A stretch of DNA of 64,000 nucleotides from Unio delphinus (lineage: Eukaryota; Mollusca; Bivalvia; Unionida; Unionidae), in assembly GCA_029339505.1 (NCBI GenBank), contig JAQISU010001235.1, positions 37,105,815 to 37,169,814 of the forward strand. Direction: 5' to 3'. Positions 43,865 through 51,536 of this stretch are shown here, piece after piece. The notes below the pieces were generated by a model that was given only the letters and a program-made list of their open reading frames with translations, did not search any database and had not been told where the DNA came from. Made by a program: the position numbers and the translations under genes. Position 1 is the first letter of the stretch. Every line of letters starts with the position of its first letter.

Positions 43865-44794
43865 TCAGTTGTTGGAGAATCGTTTTTGAAAATGGAGTTT
43901 CACTGTGACTTTCCCTTTGGTAAATGTAATATTTTGACCTAGTTCTCCTTTTATAGTAATGTTGACACTGTCGAAATACGACTTACTGACGGGTAAATAA
44001 TGAGGATGCACAAATTCGCGGTGAACGTGATAGGTATTTCCACCTTCCTCGTCAGCGGTAGTAGTATCTACTTTGAAAGGAATGACACGTAGTAACGGTA
44101 CAGAGGTGTGTCCTACCACATTGTACTCCACCACATCGGAGTACACAAACATCAAATTGAGTCCTTGGTTCATTTCTACAGGGGATCGAAAATATTTGGT
44201 AAAATCCAAGTTACTGGATATGCCTGGTATTTCTTTTTTGTTCGGGATCATCTTGAGGTCTCCACCTAAGATATCAAACAATTCAGGACAAAAGGTAATG
44301 GCTATTATTTTCTTCTCTGAAAATTTGATCATGAAGCGGCGAGCCACTTTAATGTACTCAAAGGTAACACTTTCTCTGATTTTGTCCAGGGGTTTACCAA
44401 ACACAACATTGAACTTGCTTGCAATCGTAGTCACTAAATGTTGACCGCTAAAATAGTAGCCTGCAGGAATGGTCAACACATGAGTGGACAGTTGTTTAGT
44501 TGTGGGTCCATCTGATTTCTTGTTGTCAATGCCAGTGATACCTCGTTCATCTAAGGCTTGTTGCAATTGCTTGTCGTACACTTCAACTGTGAAAAAGTTT
44601 TGATTTTCGACGACGTTTTTGATTTGTGTCGGGTGCATTATTTCCACTAAAGCTGCTTCCCAATGATCATCTTGATCCAAATGCATGGCTTGAGGTAATT
44701 TAGACGTGTAACAACACAATGTGTTGTTAGGAAACACCTCCATGGAACTGTCACTGGGTAACGTTAAGTAAAATTGGTTAATAGTGTTGTTCAT
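43865..44794 (-). CDS. Minor capsid (penton-like) protein (309 aa)
   Basis: Single jelly-roll vertex protein by position and motif. 'NQFYLTLPSDSSMEVFPNNT' opens the protein (residues 6-25), followed by 'WEAALVEIMHPTQIKNV' and, later, 'LNLMFVYSDVVEY' and 'ITFTKGKVTVKLHFQKRF' at the end, the pattern of Polinton penton homologues. Its start overlaps the end of the membrane-protein gene by 4 bp (ATGA type), suggesting the two are read from one transcript. About 300 aa is normal for the family. Confidence 0.85.
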   Translation of the reverse strand: MNNTINQFYLTLPSDSSMEVFPNNTLCCYTSKLPQAMHLDQDDHWEAALVEIMHPTQIKNVVENQNFFTVEVYDKQLQQALDERGITGIDNKKSDGPTTKQLSTHVLTIPAGYYFSGQHLVTTIASKFNVVFGKPLDKIRESVTFEYIKVARRFMIKFSEKKIIAITFCPELFDILGGDLKMIPNKKEIPGISSNLDFTKYFRSPVEMNQGLNLMFVYSDVVEYNVVGHTSVPLLRVIPFKVDTTTADEEGGNTYHVHREFVHPHYLPVSKSYFDSVNITIKGELGQNITFTKGKVTVKLHFQKRFSNN

Positions 44795-45210
44795 ATTTCC
44801 AATGTTCTTCTGTCCGAGGAGTCACTCGAGGTTAAAGGAGTGTCTAAAAGAGGATTGTGATTGGAAGGGTGACTGTCAGGAGAAGGACTAACGTTGGCCG
44901 CCAGACTCCCAATATTGTTACTGTTGTTCCCGTTGTAAGAGTATTTCAGGGAAGGATTGGGAAGAAGATACCCGATGCAACTGCTGAGTAAAATGGTCCA
45001 CAATTGTTTGTCTCCTTGTTGCAAACTCAGATTAGCAATGGCTGCACCAATGACACAATATACCACAAAGATTTGACAGAAAAAAACGATTTGCGTTTTA
45101 GGGACACGTTCTCCACACCACACCCACAAGGGTTGCTTTTGTAAATCTTGCAGAGATGACGTGGGTGAAGGAGTAGTCACTGTGGTTGCTGAAGCTGTAT
45201 TGAAGGGCAT
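44791..45210 (-). CDS. Two-span membrane protein (139 aa)
   Basis: Threonine/serine-rich N-terminus, then 'WCGERVPKTQIVFF' leading into a first hydrophobic helix (about residues 40-62), a short polar loop (NLSLQQGDKQ), and a second helix with 'SSCIGYLLPNPSLKY'. The tail is Ser/Asn-rich. This 'ERxPKTxIVFF...SSCxGYLLPNPSL' layout recurs in adinto-like elements; the role is unknown, possibly virion membrane or entry. ATG 45210 is used because the upstream codon at 45219 is GTG. It overlaps the penton gene by 4 bp. Confidence 0.75.
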   Translation of the reverse strand: MPFNTASATTVTTPSPTSSLQDLQKQPLWVWCGERVPKTQIVFFCQIFVVYCVIGAAIANLSLQQGDKQLWTILLSSCIGYLLPNPSLKYSYNGNNSNNIGSLAANVSPSPDSHPSNHNPLLDTPLTSSDSSDRRTLEI

Positions 45211-45215
45211 GATGG

Positions 45216-46328
45216 TCACTTCTTTTTATAGTCGATGACTTGCGAAGCGTCAATCCAAGAATCAAAACTAGGAGGATATCCTTTCCAACGTACTTTGACT
45301 TCTTTGACACGACGTTTTCCTACTTTACGGGTTCTTCGTTCGAGAATGCTTTCAATGTCGTACACGTCGTCTTTTTTTTTGGTGACACGTTGTAACTCAG
45401 GCAAGTAAAATGTTCCTTTTAATACTTCTCCGTTCATGTCTTCCAATTTATAGACGGTAGGATGACGATCGCGCACTCGTCCAGTAACACGAAACAATTC
45501 GGTGGTCCAGTTGGGTAAGTAACCTTTGTCGAAAGTGCGTTTGGTTTTGCCAATGCGTACCCAATCTCCCGGGGTTAACACTTCTCTACCTTTTTTGGGG
45601 ACAACCCTCGTCTGGGACGTGCCAAACAGACGCTCAAAAACAGTGACTTCGTTGTCGGGTGTCACCTCTTGTGGGGCACGTCCAATGCTTCTATGGTAAG
45701 ATTGATTGTAGGCTTGGACTAAGTGCGGTAAGACGTCGATGTACTTGAGAGTGTGTTGATGCGTAAAATATTTCCACATGCGTTCTTTCAAGGTACGTTG
45801 AAAACGTTCCACGATACTGGCTTTGGTTTCAGGATTTTCGGTGGTGAAAAAATGAATGTCACGTTTTTTAAATTCTCGTTGGAAAGCTTGGTTCAGAAAT
45901 TCGGTGCCTTTGTCGGTTTGCCATCGAAGAGGGTGACGACCACTTTGTTTCAACACCAGTTGCAAAGCTCGTACTAACTCTCCGCTCGATTTGGATGTCA
46001 ATGGTACGACCCAGGCAAATTTAGAAAAGACGTCGATGACACAAAACAAATATTTGTAGCCACGATTGTAGGTGGCTAAATGAGAGACATCAGCTAAATC
46101 GGCTTGCCATTGATGATCGATGCCTTCCACTTGAGTGCGACTTCTGTGAAATTTTCGTCGGATGGGTTTGTGTAAAGTGTACGTCGCTTGTTCTTGTAAC
46201 CATCGTTGTACTGCTGGTAAACGGAGCTTTTTCAGGCGAGTTTTGGCAGCACGATACAATTTCTGAATGCCTCCGTAACCTGCAGGGTGAGCTGGATCGT
46301 AGTAAATGCTGGCTAATACCTTCTCCAT
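45216..46328 (-). CDS. Retroviral-type integrase with chromodomain (370 aa)
   Basis: Catalyses insertion of the element, giving the 6-bp duplication. The DDE core is visible: Asp77 in WQADLADVS, Asp138 in WQTDKGTEF and Glu173 in SIVERF, about 35 residues apart. An SH3-like segment follows (GDWVRIGKTKRTFDKGY). A C-terminal chromodomain (about 323-367; YDIESILE, VRWKGYPPSFDSW) may direct insertion to marked chromatin. No complete HHCC zinc domain is seen at the N-terminus. The frame is open to 46352 from a GTG; ATG 46328 is used. Confidence 0.95.
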   Translation of the reverse strand: MEKVLASIYYDPAHPAGYGGIQKLYRAAKTRLKKLRLPAVQRWLQEQATYTLHKPIRRKFHRSRTQVEGIDHQWQADLADVSHLATYNRGYKYLFCVIDVFSKFAWVVPLTSKSSGELVRALQLVLKQSGRHPLRWQTDKGTEFLNQAFQREFKKRDIHFFTTENPETKASIVERFQRTLKERMWKYFTHQHTLKYIDVLPHLVQAYNQSYHRSIGRAPQEVTPDNEVTVFERLFGTSQTRVVPKKGREVLTPGDWVRIGKTKRTFDKGYLPNWTTELFRVTGRVRDRHPTVYKLEDMNGEVLKGTFYLPELQRVTKKKDDVYDIESILERRTRKVGKRRVKEVKVRWKGYPPSFDSWIDASQVIDYKKK

Positions 46329-46336
46329 GGTTTTTG

Positions 46337-47026
46337 TTAATAAGGTACCCACTCTTCGAGGATATTGCTTTGGGTGGGACGAAATGCGGGTTGTTTGGAA
46401 ACGGTTTTACGTGTCCGATGTGCCACAGGAGTTGACGTCGAGGGTAATGGTGGTGGCGGAGGTAATGGGATAGCTTCTTTGGCCTTCTTTTCTTTTCTCA
46501 CTTCTGGTTTCCTTTCTTTCTTTTTCACATCTGTCGAAGAAGGAGTAGCCATCATCTTTTTAACCCAAGTTTTGAGTTCTTCTCGTGGGGGAGTGGGGGA
46601 TGGGGTTAACAAGGAAGTGGCAATCTTACTCGGAATGGGAGTAGCAGTAGGTGTTTGAAAGAGATCATGGGGTTCTTCTTCCTTGGGTAATGGTGGGGTA
46701 ACGTCTGTTTTAACTGCTGTAGAGGGTGAGGGTGAGGGTGACGGGTTATTCATTAGAGCCTTAAAATCGGACAAAGTGGGTTGAGCTGTTTGTTCCACAG
46801 CTTTCTGATGAAAGAGTTGTAGCCGTTTCAAGAGTTGACCGTACTTTTGTGATTTTTCGGTTTCGGATAAATCGTGGCGATGGATCAAAGATTGCAATTC
46901 GTGTTGTAATTGCGACATCTCAGCCAAATTGGGATTGGGTGGTAAATGGGGGGATCGTTGTTCTTGCCAATGATGGTATTCCATCCATCGTTTGTAAGGA
47001 ACCAAAGTTAGTTTTCGTCCTTCCAT
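46337..47026 (-). CDS. Proline-rich Polinton protein (229 aa)
   Basis: Begins MEGRKLTLVPYKRW, a short N-terminal motif (basic, then LVPY) seen in several Polinton-family proteins of unknown function. A helical stretch with heptads (about 35-80) is followed by a long Pro/Ser/Thr-rich region with K-rich patches and a C-terminal 'RKTVSKQPAFRP'. Only the N-terminal part looks folded. It lies directly upstream of the integrase (8-bp gap). A minus-strand GATAAAA (47073-47079) about 50 bp upstream is its likely TATA box. Confidence 0.6.
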   Translation of the reverse strand: MEGRKLTLVPYKRWMEYHHWQEQRSPHLPPNPNLAEMSQLQHELQSLIHRHDLSETEKSQKYGQLLKRLQLFHQKAVEQTAQPTLSDFKALMNNPSPSPSPSTAVKTDVTPPLPKEEEPHDLFQTPTATPIPSKIATSLLTPSPTPPREELKTWVKKMMATPSSTDVKKKERKPEVRKEKKAKEAIPLPPPPPLPSTSTPVAHRTRKTVSKQPAFRPTQSNILEEWVPY

Positions 47027-47074
47027 GGGCTTTCAAAGGTTATGTCTGAGATTGTGGTGCTCCATAGGGTCCTT

Positions 47075-47494
47075 TTATCTTCTACCCATCCCTTGAGTTA
47101 ACCCTTGGGTCATCCCTTGTATCAAACCTGGTATTAAGCTTGTCAACATAGGAGCAAGAATGGGTAAAAATCCTCCGCGTTGCACCAACATCTTTTTCTT
47201 TTGACGGACGGATATTTTCTTTTGGACCATTTGACGAAGAACGTGTCGATGTTTGGCGAAGCATTTTTTCTGGTGTGGAGACAAAGGTATCGTGCCTTTC
47301 AAAACATTCAAACAACATTCAAACACGGTATCGATGACATCTTTGGAGGCTGTTTTAATGATTTGTTTTCGCATGGGCGGAGAGGCTTTGGACAGGACGG
47401 ACAACACGTCTCCGTGTTTGGCTAAACGAGGAGGTAGTCCTTTCCTTTTCTTTCCTTTGTGGGGTGAATAAGAATGTTTTTTGCGAGGTGACAT
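47075..47494 (-). CDS. Basic virion-type protein, GGFLP family (139 aa)
   Basis: From ATG 47494 (an open upstream extension to 47545 would start before the expected cap site of the GATAAAA at 47550-47556). A basic N-terminus is followed by a helical domain with 'SPPMRKQIIKTAS', 'CCLNVLKGTIPLS' and 'RHVLRQM', then 'VQRGGFLPILAPMLTSLIPG' and a glycine/methionine-rich amphipathic tail. The tail resembles membrane-active core peptides. The helical domain is paralogous to residues 5-110 of the protein at 47928-48827. Function unknown; probably a core component. Confidence 0.65.
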   Translation of the reverse strand: MSPRKKHSYSPHKGKKRKGLPPRLAKHGDVLSVLSKASPPMRKQIIKTASKDVIDTVFECCLNVLKGTIPLSPHQKKCFAKHRHVLRQMVQKKISVRQKKKMLVQRGGFLPILAPMLTSLIPGLIQGMTQGLTQGMGRR

Positions 47495-47565
47495 CTTTGC
47501 TTGTTCGTTCCAGAAATACACTGATGTCAAAGACTTGGTACACACCCTCTTTTATCTTCTTTTTT

Positions 47566-47862
47566 CTATTGGCTTCTCCAAAAGGTAACGGCATGCTTCG
47601 CTAAATCCTCAAAAGCAGGGCTAAAGATACCAGTTCGGTTATTAGTTGCTTTGTCTAGTTTCTGCATACCTTTAATAAGACCAATAAATATGCCTCCCCT
47701 TTGATGACTTCTCTTTTTCTTTGGATGACTGTGTCTTTTTACGGGAGGACGTCGTTGTTTGGTTTTTGAGCGTTTGGTAGGATGACGAGATTGTCTTTTT
47801 CCTTTTCCTTTTTGGACGGTAGAACGTCGAGGGTGATGGTATGCACGTTTTTGAGGAGGCAT
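47566..47862 (-). CDS. Highly basic core-like protein (98 aa)
   Basis: Residues 1-52 are almost all K, R, H, P, Q and S, as in DNA-condensing virion proteins. 'QRGGIFIGLIKGMQKL' (53-68) is a short hydrophobic helix like that of the neighbouring GGFLP protein, and the C-terminus is mixed. It resembles adenovirus pVII/pX-type products by composition only. A TATAAAAA box (47925-47932) upstream overlaps the stop codon of the preceding gene. Confidence 0.65.
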   Translation of the reverse strand: MPPQKRAYHHPRRSTVQKGKGKRQSRHPTKRSKTKQRRPPVKRHSHPKKKRSHQRGGIFIGLIKGMQKLDKATNNRTGIFSPAFEDLAKHAVTFWRSQ

Positions 47863-47927
47863 CCTTGAGTGATCATCAGTGGTACAGAAAAAATACTGAT
47901 TGACGTCGTGGTTTTCAAGTCATATTT

Positions 47928-48827
47928 TTATACTGGAATGCGTCGCCACTGATTATCTTTGCGTCGTATCAACTTCATGGCAGGTAACACACGTCGTGAA
48001 GGAGTTCGCAATGGACTCAATCGGGACAGTTCTTGTTTGGACAAATCTAGTAAACTCTTTAACATGCCAGATCTTTCTTGGACTTTGACTTTGGGGGCAG
48101 GTACTTTGTGAGCAGCTGCTACTGACGCTAAGGTGGACGAGGGTGTCTCCGGTGGAGGAGACGTTTTGGGAGACGCAGATTTCCAATGTTTCATCAAATT
48201 AGGAAAAATGGGTGCCAAATTGGGTTTGGCTGGCATCACCCGCAACGGAGAAGTGGCAGTCCCTGAGGCTACTGGCAACGTAGTCCCTGCCAAACGTCCT
48301 TGTAGATCTTTTCTTACAGGTCGTGGTTGACGAAGGTAAGGTTGTGTCCTGGCCGAAGTGCCTCTTTTGCGGGTGACCGCTTTTTTCTGTGGACTTTTCT
48401 TTTTCTGTGCTTTGATCTTGGTACCCTTGTTCTTTTTCTTTGGGGTTTGTTTGGCTTTTTTTGTTTTCTTCTTGGGGTGAACTTTGGGAGTATTGGGATC
48501 CCATTTTAAAAGGGAACGAATGATGACACCTCCTAGAGAACCACTACCTCCAGGTTTCAATATGATTTGCTTTTTGGTGTGAGTGTCAATGCGAGGATTG
48601 GCCAGTTGCGTCAAGGCTACTTTGTTTCTGTCAAAAAAGCGTTTGGTTTGATGTGGAATGTGAATGATGCCTTGCAGTATTTGACGTGCTGTCACCGTAA
48701 ACCATCGTAAGACTTCTTTGAGACTGGCTTCTAAGACGTGAGCACGTCTTTGTGGATTTTTTTCGCAACTGATGCCGTACAAGGCACGAATCAATTTGAT
48801 CGGAAGATGAGACTGAAGGGACGTCAT
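47928..48827 (-). CDS. Large basic core-like protein (299 aa)
   Basis: The N-terminal ~110 residues form a helical domain ending 'KQIILKPGGSGSLGGVIIRSLL', which aligns in pattern with the GGFLP protein at 47075-47494. Then comes a long lysine-rich region (about 115-165) and a Pro/Ser/Ala-rich C-terminus ending with basic residues. Likely a DNA-binding virion protein. ATG 48827 is chosen because the TATAAAAA box at 48866-48873 lies about 40 bp upstream, and the upstream codon at 48863 would precede the cap site. Confidence 0.65.
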   Translation of the reverse strand: MTSLQSHLPIKLIRALYGISCEKNPQRRAHVLEASLKEVLRWFTVTARQILQGIIHIPHQTKRFFDRNKVALTQLANPRIDTHTKKQIILKPGGSGSLGGVIIRSLLKWDPNTPKVHPKKKTKKAKQTPKKKNKGTKIKAQKKKSPQKKAVTRKRGTSARTQPYLRQPRPVRKDLQGRLAGTTLPVASGTATSPLRVMPAKPNLAPIFPNLMKHWKSASPKTSPPPETPSSTLASVAAAHKVPAPKVKVQERSGMLKSLLDLSKQELSRLSPLRTPSRRVLPAMKLIRRKDNQWRRIPV

Positions 48828-48865
48828 GTTGACGATGTATGAGACCAGGTCAAAGTAACCCAAGG

Positions 48866-48873
48866 TTTTTATA
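48866..48873 (-). promoter_or_regulatory. TATA box (TATAAAAA)
   Basis: Minus-strand TATAAAAACC, repeated with the same context ahead of the ATPase (49680-49687). Serves the gene starting at 48827. Confidence 0.6.
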
Positions 48874-48896
48874 GATTTTTTTAGTGCTTCATAGTG

Positions 48897-49628
48897 TTAT
48901 GTCGACGAGGAGGACGTGTACACGACAGGTCCTCCGTCTTGACACCAGTCGTGAAACAAATCGGTACGAAATCGCAAATAATCAGGGGTAGTGGGTTTTA
49001 AATCCACGAGTAAATAGGCGTGTGGTGTTTGAGTGGCATCATCGTACGCATGAGTTAGCCAAGGTGTTCCTAACTGTTTGGCTAAAACTTGCACTTGTGA
49101 TTTATCTCGAGGACTTTTAAACAAGACCACGTAATGAGCATTAAGACTAATGGTACGATGGGCTTTACTTTGTTGAAATAAATTTTGTGTAATGTAAATG
49201 ACACTGGCATTACGATGATGCCCTTTACGCGTAAACCACAGTTTAATTTCTTCTTCGTCTTCTCCTAACATGTCGTCAAAAATAACCCAATGAGTTTGAC
49301 TAGGGTCAGACACGATCCCCTCGTCTTCTTTAGGAATGCCTGCTACAAACACAATGGAATCACCTTGACTTTCTTTCAAGAGGCTGTATGCCGATTGCCA
49401 CTCTTTGTAACACCACACGATGCTTTGAGGTGGACGATCGATCAAATGATGTTTATGTTCGATCAAACGTTTGACAAATTCGGTTTTGCCTGAACGGCTC
49501 GGTCCAGCAATTAACATGTTAAAAGGATGACGAAGATACAAGGCTTTCCAACTAGCCTGATCTAAGTGTTCGTCAATGACTTTGAATGTGGAGGAGGAAG
49601 GAGTAGTAGAAAGAGTAGAGTGAGCCAT
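48897..49628 (-). CDS. Genome-packaging ATPase, FtsK/HerA type (243 aa)
   Basis: Walker A is GPSRSGKTEF (about residues 41-50), Walker B is 'HWVIFDDML' (about 112-120), and 'VIYITQNLFQQ' (about 143-153) fits the sensor region. This is the A32-like packaging motor of Polintons and related DNA viruses, which pumps the genome into capsids. Length is normal. ATG 49628 is used: the TATAAAAA at 49680-49687 lies 52 bp upstream, and the frame's further extension to 49670 begins too near that box. Confidence 0.93.
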   Translation of the reverse strand: MAHSTLSTTPSSSTFKVIDEHLDQASWKALYLRHPFNMLIAGPSRSGKTEFVKRLIEHKHHLIDRPPQSIVWCYKEWQSAYSLLKESQGDSIVFVAGIPKEDEGIVSDPSQTHWVIFDDMLGEDEEEIKLWFTRKGHHRNASVIYITQNLFQQSKAHRTISLNAHYVVLFKSPRDKSQVQVLAKQLGTPWLTHAYDDATQTPHAYLLVDLKPTTPDYLRFRTDLFHDWCQDGGPVVYTSSSST

Positions 49629-49679
49629 AGTCGTGTAGTGGTATGTCAGTATTGACACAACAACAGACAAGACAAGAGG

Positions 49680-49687
49680 TTTTTATA
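49680..49687 (-). promoter_or_regulatory. TATA box of the ATPase gene
   Basis: TATAAAAACC on the minus strand, 52 bp before the ATG. Confidence 0.6.
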
Positions 49688-49720
49688 CTTTTTTCAAGAC
49701 ACGTTTATTTGAATGCATGT

Positions 49721-50077
49721 TTAAATTTGAACAACACGAAAACATAAAAGCCAAATGGATAAATACAGGAATAAAATACCTAGGCAAACGATCAAAGTGG
49801 AATATAAACAAGTCACTGTACAACGTGGTTTGGGTAACGAAGGTGTCCTAGAGGTAGTATGTAATGTTCTTATAGTCTCCTCTACAGGGGGTACAGTCAC
49901 ATAGGTGTCTTCTCGAAAGGGTCTTTGTGGGGGAATGTCCATGACAGTTTTGTCTTGAACAGAGGGATTGTCTTGGGTGATAGATTCTTTTTCTTCTTCT
50001 GGTACTGTTACTAACACAGGATTAAAAGTGACTTTTTTCACACGACGATGAATTTTAGGAACACAACGCTTGGGCAT
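49721..50077 (-). CDS. Tail-anchored membrane protein (118 aa)
   Basis: From ATG 50077 (MPKRCVPK): a basic N-terminus, an acidic and Pro/Thr-rich middle, and a single hydrophobic helix at the C-terminus (about residues 88-115, with LYSTLIVCLGILFLY). This is a tail-anchor layout with the bulk in the cytosol. The frame is open further upstream from a GTG, but that part overlaps the neighbouring gene. No family recognised. A membrane role in egress or apoptosis control is possible. Confidence 0.55.
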   Translation of the reverse strand: MPKRCVPKIHRRVKKVTFNPVLVTVPEEEKESITQDNPSVQDKTVMDIPPQRPFREDTYVTVPPVEETIRTLHTTSRTPSLPKPRCTVTCLYSTLIVCLGILFLYLSIWLLCFRVVQI

Positions 50078-50303
50078 AATGGGATGCTTCGTTTGTCCAA
50101 GTCTCAAAATCCCAACTTTTCCAGTCACGTACATCTGTCCAATGAGGGTGTAAATCACAAGCTACACACACATCTTCGTACACTGCTTCCGTACGTAAAA
50201 GTTGACGAATCTTTTTTTCTTGGAAAGGTCGAGATGTATCCAGATGAAAGCGTAAGGCTTTTAACAGAATAAGTCTCTCGTGGACATTTAAAGGAACCAC
50301 CAT
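50055..50303 (-). CDS. Unrecognised small protein (82 aa)
   Basis: ATG-initiated open frame between better-supported genes. It has a helical N-terminal half (HERLILLKALRFHLD) and 'CVACDLHPHW' (a CxxC with nearby His) in the middle, with an acidic/aromatic C-terminus (WKSWDFETW). Its end overlaps the tail-anchored protein start by 23 bp. It starts 7 bp after the stop of the next gene upstream. Confidence 0.5.
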   Translation of the reverse strand: MVVPLNVHERLILLKALRFHLDTSRPFQEKKIRQLLRTEAVYEDVCVACDLHPHWTDVRDWKSWDFETWTNEASHYAQALCS

Positions 50304-50309
50304 ACTGTC

Positions 50310-50528
50310 TTATTTTTTTGATAGGTGGTGTTCGTAAAGTGTCCACAAGGAATCGGCAGGTAAACGAAATCCCAGAAAGCAAGTCACTAAAACACACACG
50401 ACACGTCGACCCCAATTCATAGGGTATAGTTCTTGTAATAAGTGTTCGTAATCTTTCACCGTGTGAATCTTCTCATTGATATCCTTCCACGGAATCTGTT
50501 GGATCACCAATGATAAAGGTTGTGGCAT
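50310..50528 (-). CDS. Small protein with NWGR (BH1-like) motif (72 aa)
   Basis: Helical; residues 24-36 lead into 'MNWGRRVVCVLVTCFLGF' (37-54) and a final 'LWTLYEHHLSKK'. The NWGR followed by hydrophobic residues is the signature core of the Bcl-2 BH1 region, and the following LW..YE..L helix fits the next Bcl-2 helix. The protein is about half the usual minimal Bcl-2 length, so this is only a suggestion. It lies two genes from a BIR protein. A TATAAAA (50539-50545) is only 11 bp before the ATG, too close for a normal cap site. Confidence 0.5.
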   Translation of the reverse strand: MPQPLSLVIQQIPWKDINEKIHTVKDYEHLLQELYPMNWGRRVVCVLVTCFLGFRLPADSLWTLYEHHLSKK

Positions 50529-50565
50529 GGTCGTTCTCTTTTATACTTCTTTAGGTCGAAGATCA

Positions 50566-50940
50566 TCAGTGTAGATTCAACCCAGAATTAAATCTCCTCC
50601 AAAAGCGAAAGTGATTAATATAACGTGTAATTTCGTCCCACTGCCATTCAGGGTAACGGTTAAGAAGGATCACAGCATCTTCAGAGGTAAACGTAGTAAA
50701 TTGGTAACAGAGCAAAAAAATACCCTTAATCCAGAGAAATCTCACACGCTGGTTAATTTTTGTCACTTGCCTCTTGTGAATTTCACGACACAAAAGTTCT
50801 ACAGTCACCCATTGCGATTTTTCTTTAGCAAGACCCTGCCAAACGTCCTTGTAGATCTTCTCTTGCAATTCGTGTGGTAATCCTTGAATATAATGTTTTA
50901 GAGAGGGTTTATATACTGGTTTAGGTGTGTTACACGACAT
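50566..50940 (-). CDS. Unrecognised helical protein (124 aa)
   Basis: ATG-initiated, with no clear domain. It begins basic, followed by 'GLPHELQEKIYKDVW' and several predicted helices, including a hydrophobic 'RVRFLWIKGIFLLCYQF' (about 67-83). It lies between the BIR gene (12-bp gap) and the BH1-like gene, so a shared host-interaction role is possible. A very divergent all-helical Bcl-2-like fold cannot be excluded. Confidence 0.5.
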   Translation of the reverse strand: MSCNTPKPVYKPSLKHYIQGLPHELQEKIYKDVWQGLAKEKSQWVTVELLCREIHKRQVTKINQRVRFLWIKGIFLLCYQFTTFTSEDAVILLNRYPEWQWDEITRYINHFRFWRRFNSGLNLH

Positions 50941-50952
50941 GGAGTAGTAGTG

Positions 50953-51501
50953 TCACTTCCAATCACTAGGTCCCACTAAAGGTAGGTATTGACAATTCGG
51001 AGACCATCGAGCATGTTCCAGGTAAGCGGAATCTTTCTGTTCCCACTCGTAAATGGATACACCACAACTGAAGCACTTGACTTTATCCCCTTCGCCCAAG
51101 TAGAAAAATCCGGCTCTGGCTAATTCTTCAGGAGTTGGTCCAGGCAGATATTTTGGCCATTTATCTTTGAAGGTTTGGAATCGACTTTTGAAATGACAAT
51201 ATTCAGGCAAACTCGTCGGGAACGAATATTCGACTCTCCTCACTTCTGTTCGATGCAGGTACGGTGAAATTCCTAGGAGTCCACGATAACGTGTCGCACC
51301 GCTTTCGCATCCCTCAGGTTTGACACGCACAGCATCACTTTCCAGGGTAGATATAGGGGTAGTAGTCATAGCAAAGTTCCCACGATATCCTGCTGAATCG
51401 CTAACGTCACAGAGCCTGGCATCACTACAATCGCAAGGTTTAGCATCGCACTCCACTTGAGAATTCCCAAATTTGAATGATGTCTGTTTAAATGGATTCA
51501 T
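50953..51501 (-). CDS. BIR-domain (IAP-like) protein (182 aa)
   Basis: The C-terminal part is a baculoviral IAP repeat: 'FQTFKDKWP' with 'AGFFYLGEGDKVKCFSCG', and zinc ligands Cys143, Cys146, His163 (EHARW) and Cys170. There is no RING finger. The N-terminal ~105 residues are unrelated and include a Cys/Asp-rich stretch. IAPs bind caspases and block apoptosis, so this is a candidate anti-apoptotic gene captured from a host. ATG 51501 is used (the upstream codon at 51531 is TTG). A TATAAAAAGG (51560-51567) sits within the polymerase 3' coding region. Confidence 0.9.
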   Translation of the reverse strand: MNPFKQTSFKFGNSQVECDAKPCDCSDARLCDVSDSAGYRGNFAMTTTPISTLESDAVRVKPEGCESGATRYRGLLGISPYLHRTEVRRVEYSFPTSLPEYCHFKSRFQTFKDKWPKYLPGPTPEELARAGFFYLGEGDKVKCFSCGVSIYEWEQKDSAYLEHARWSPNCQYLPLVGPSDWK

Positions 51502-51536
51502 CTTCTTTTCGCTGGGTCGTTGTAGTGACAAATGAA

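Noticed and set aside
50907..50914. TATATAAA inside the 124-aa gene as a promoter
   Set aside because: No ATG follows within a reasonable distance in that frame, and it encodes the ordinary residues VYK.
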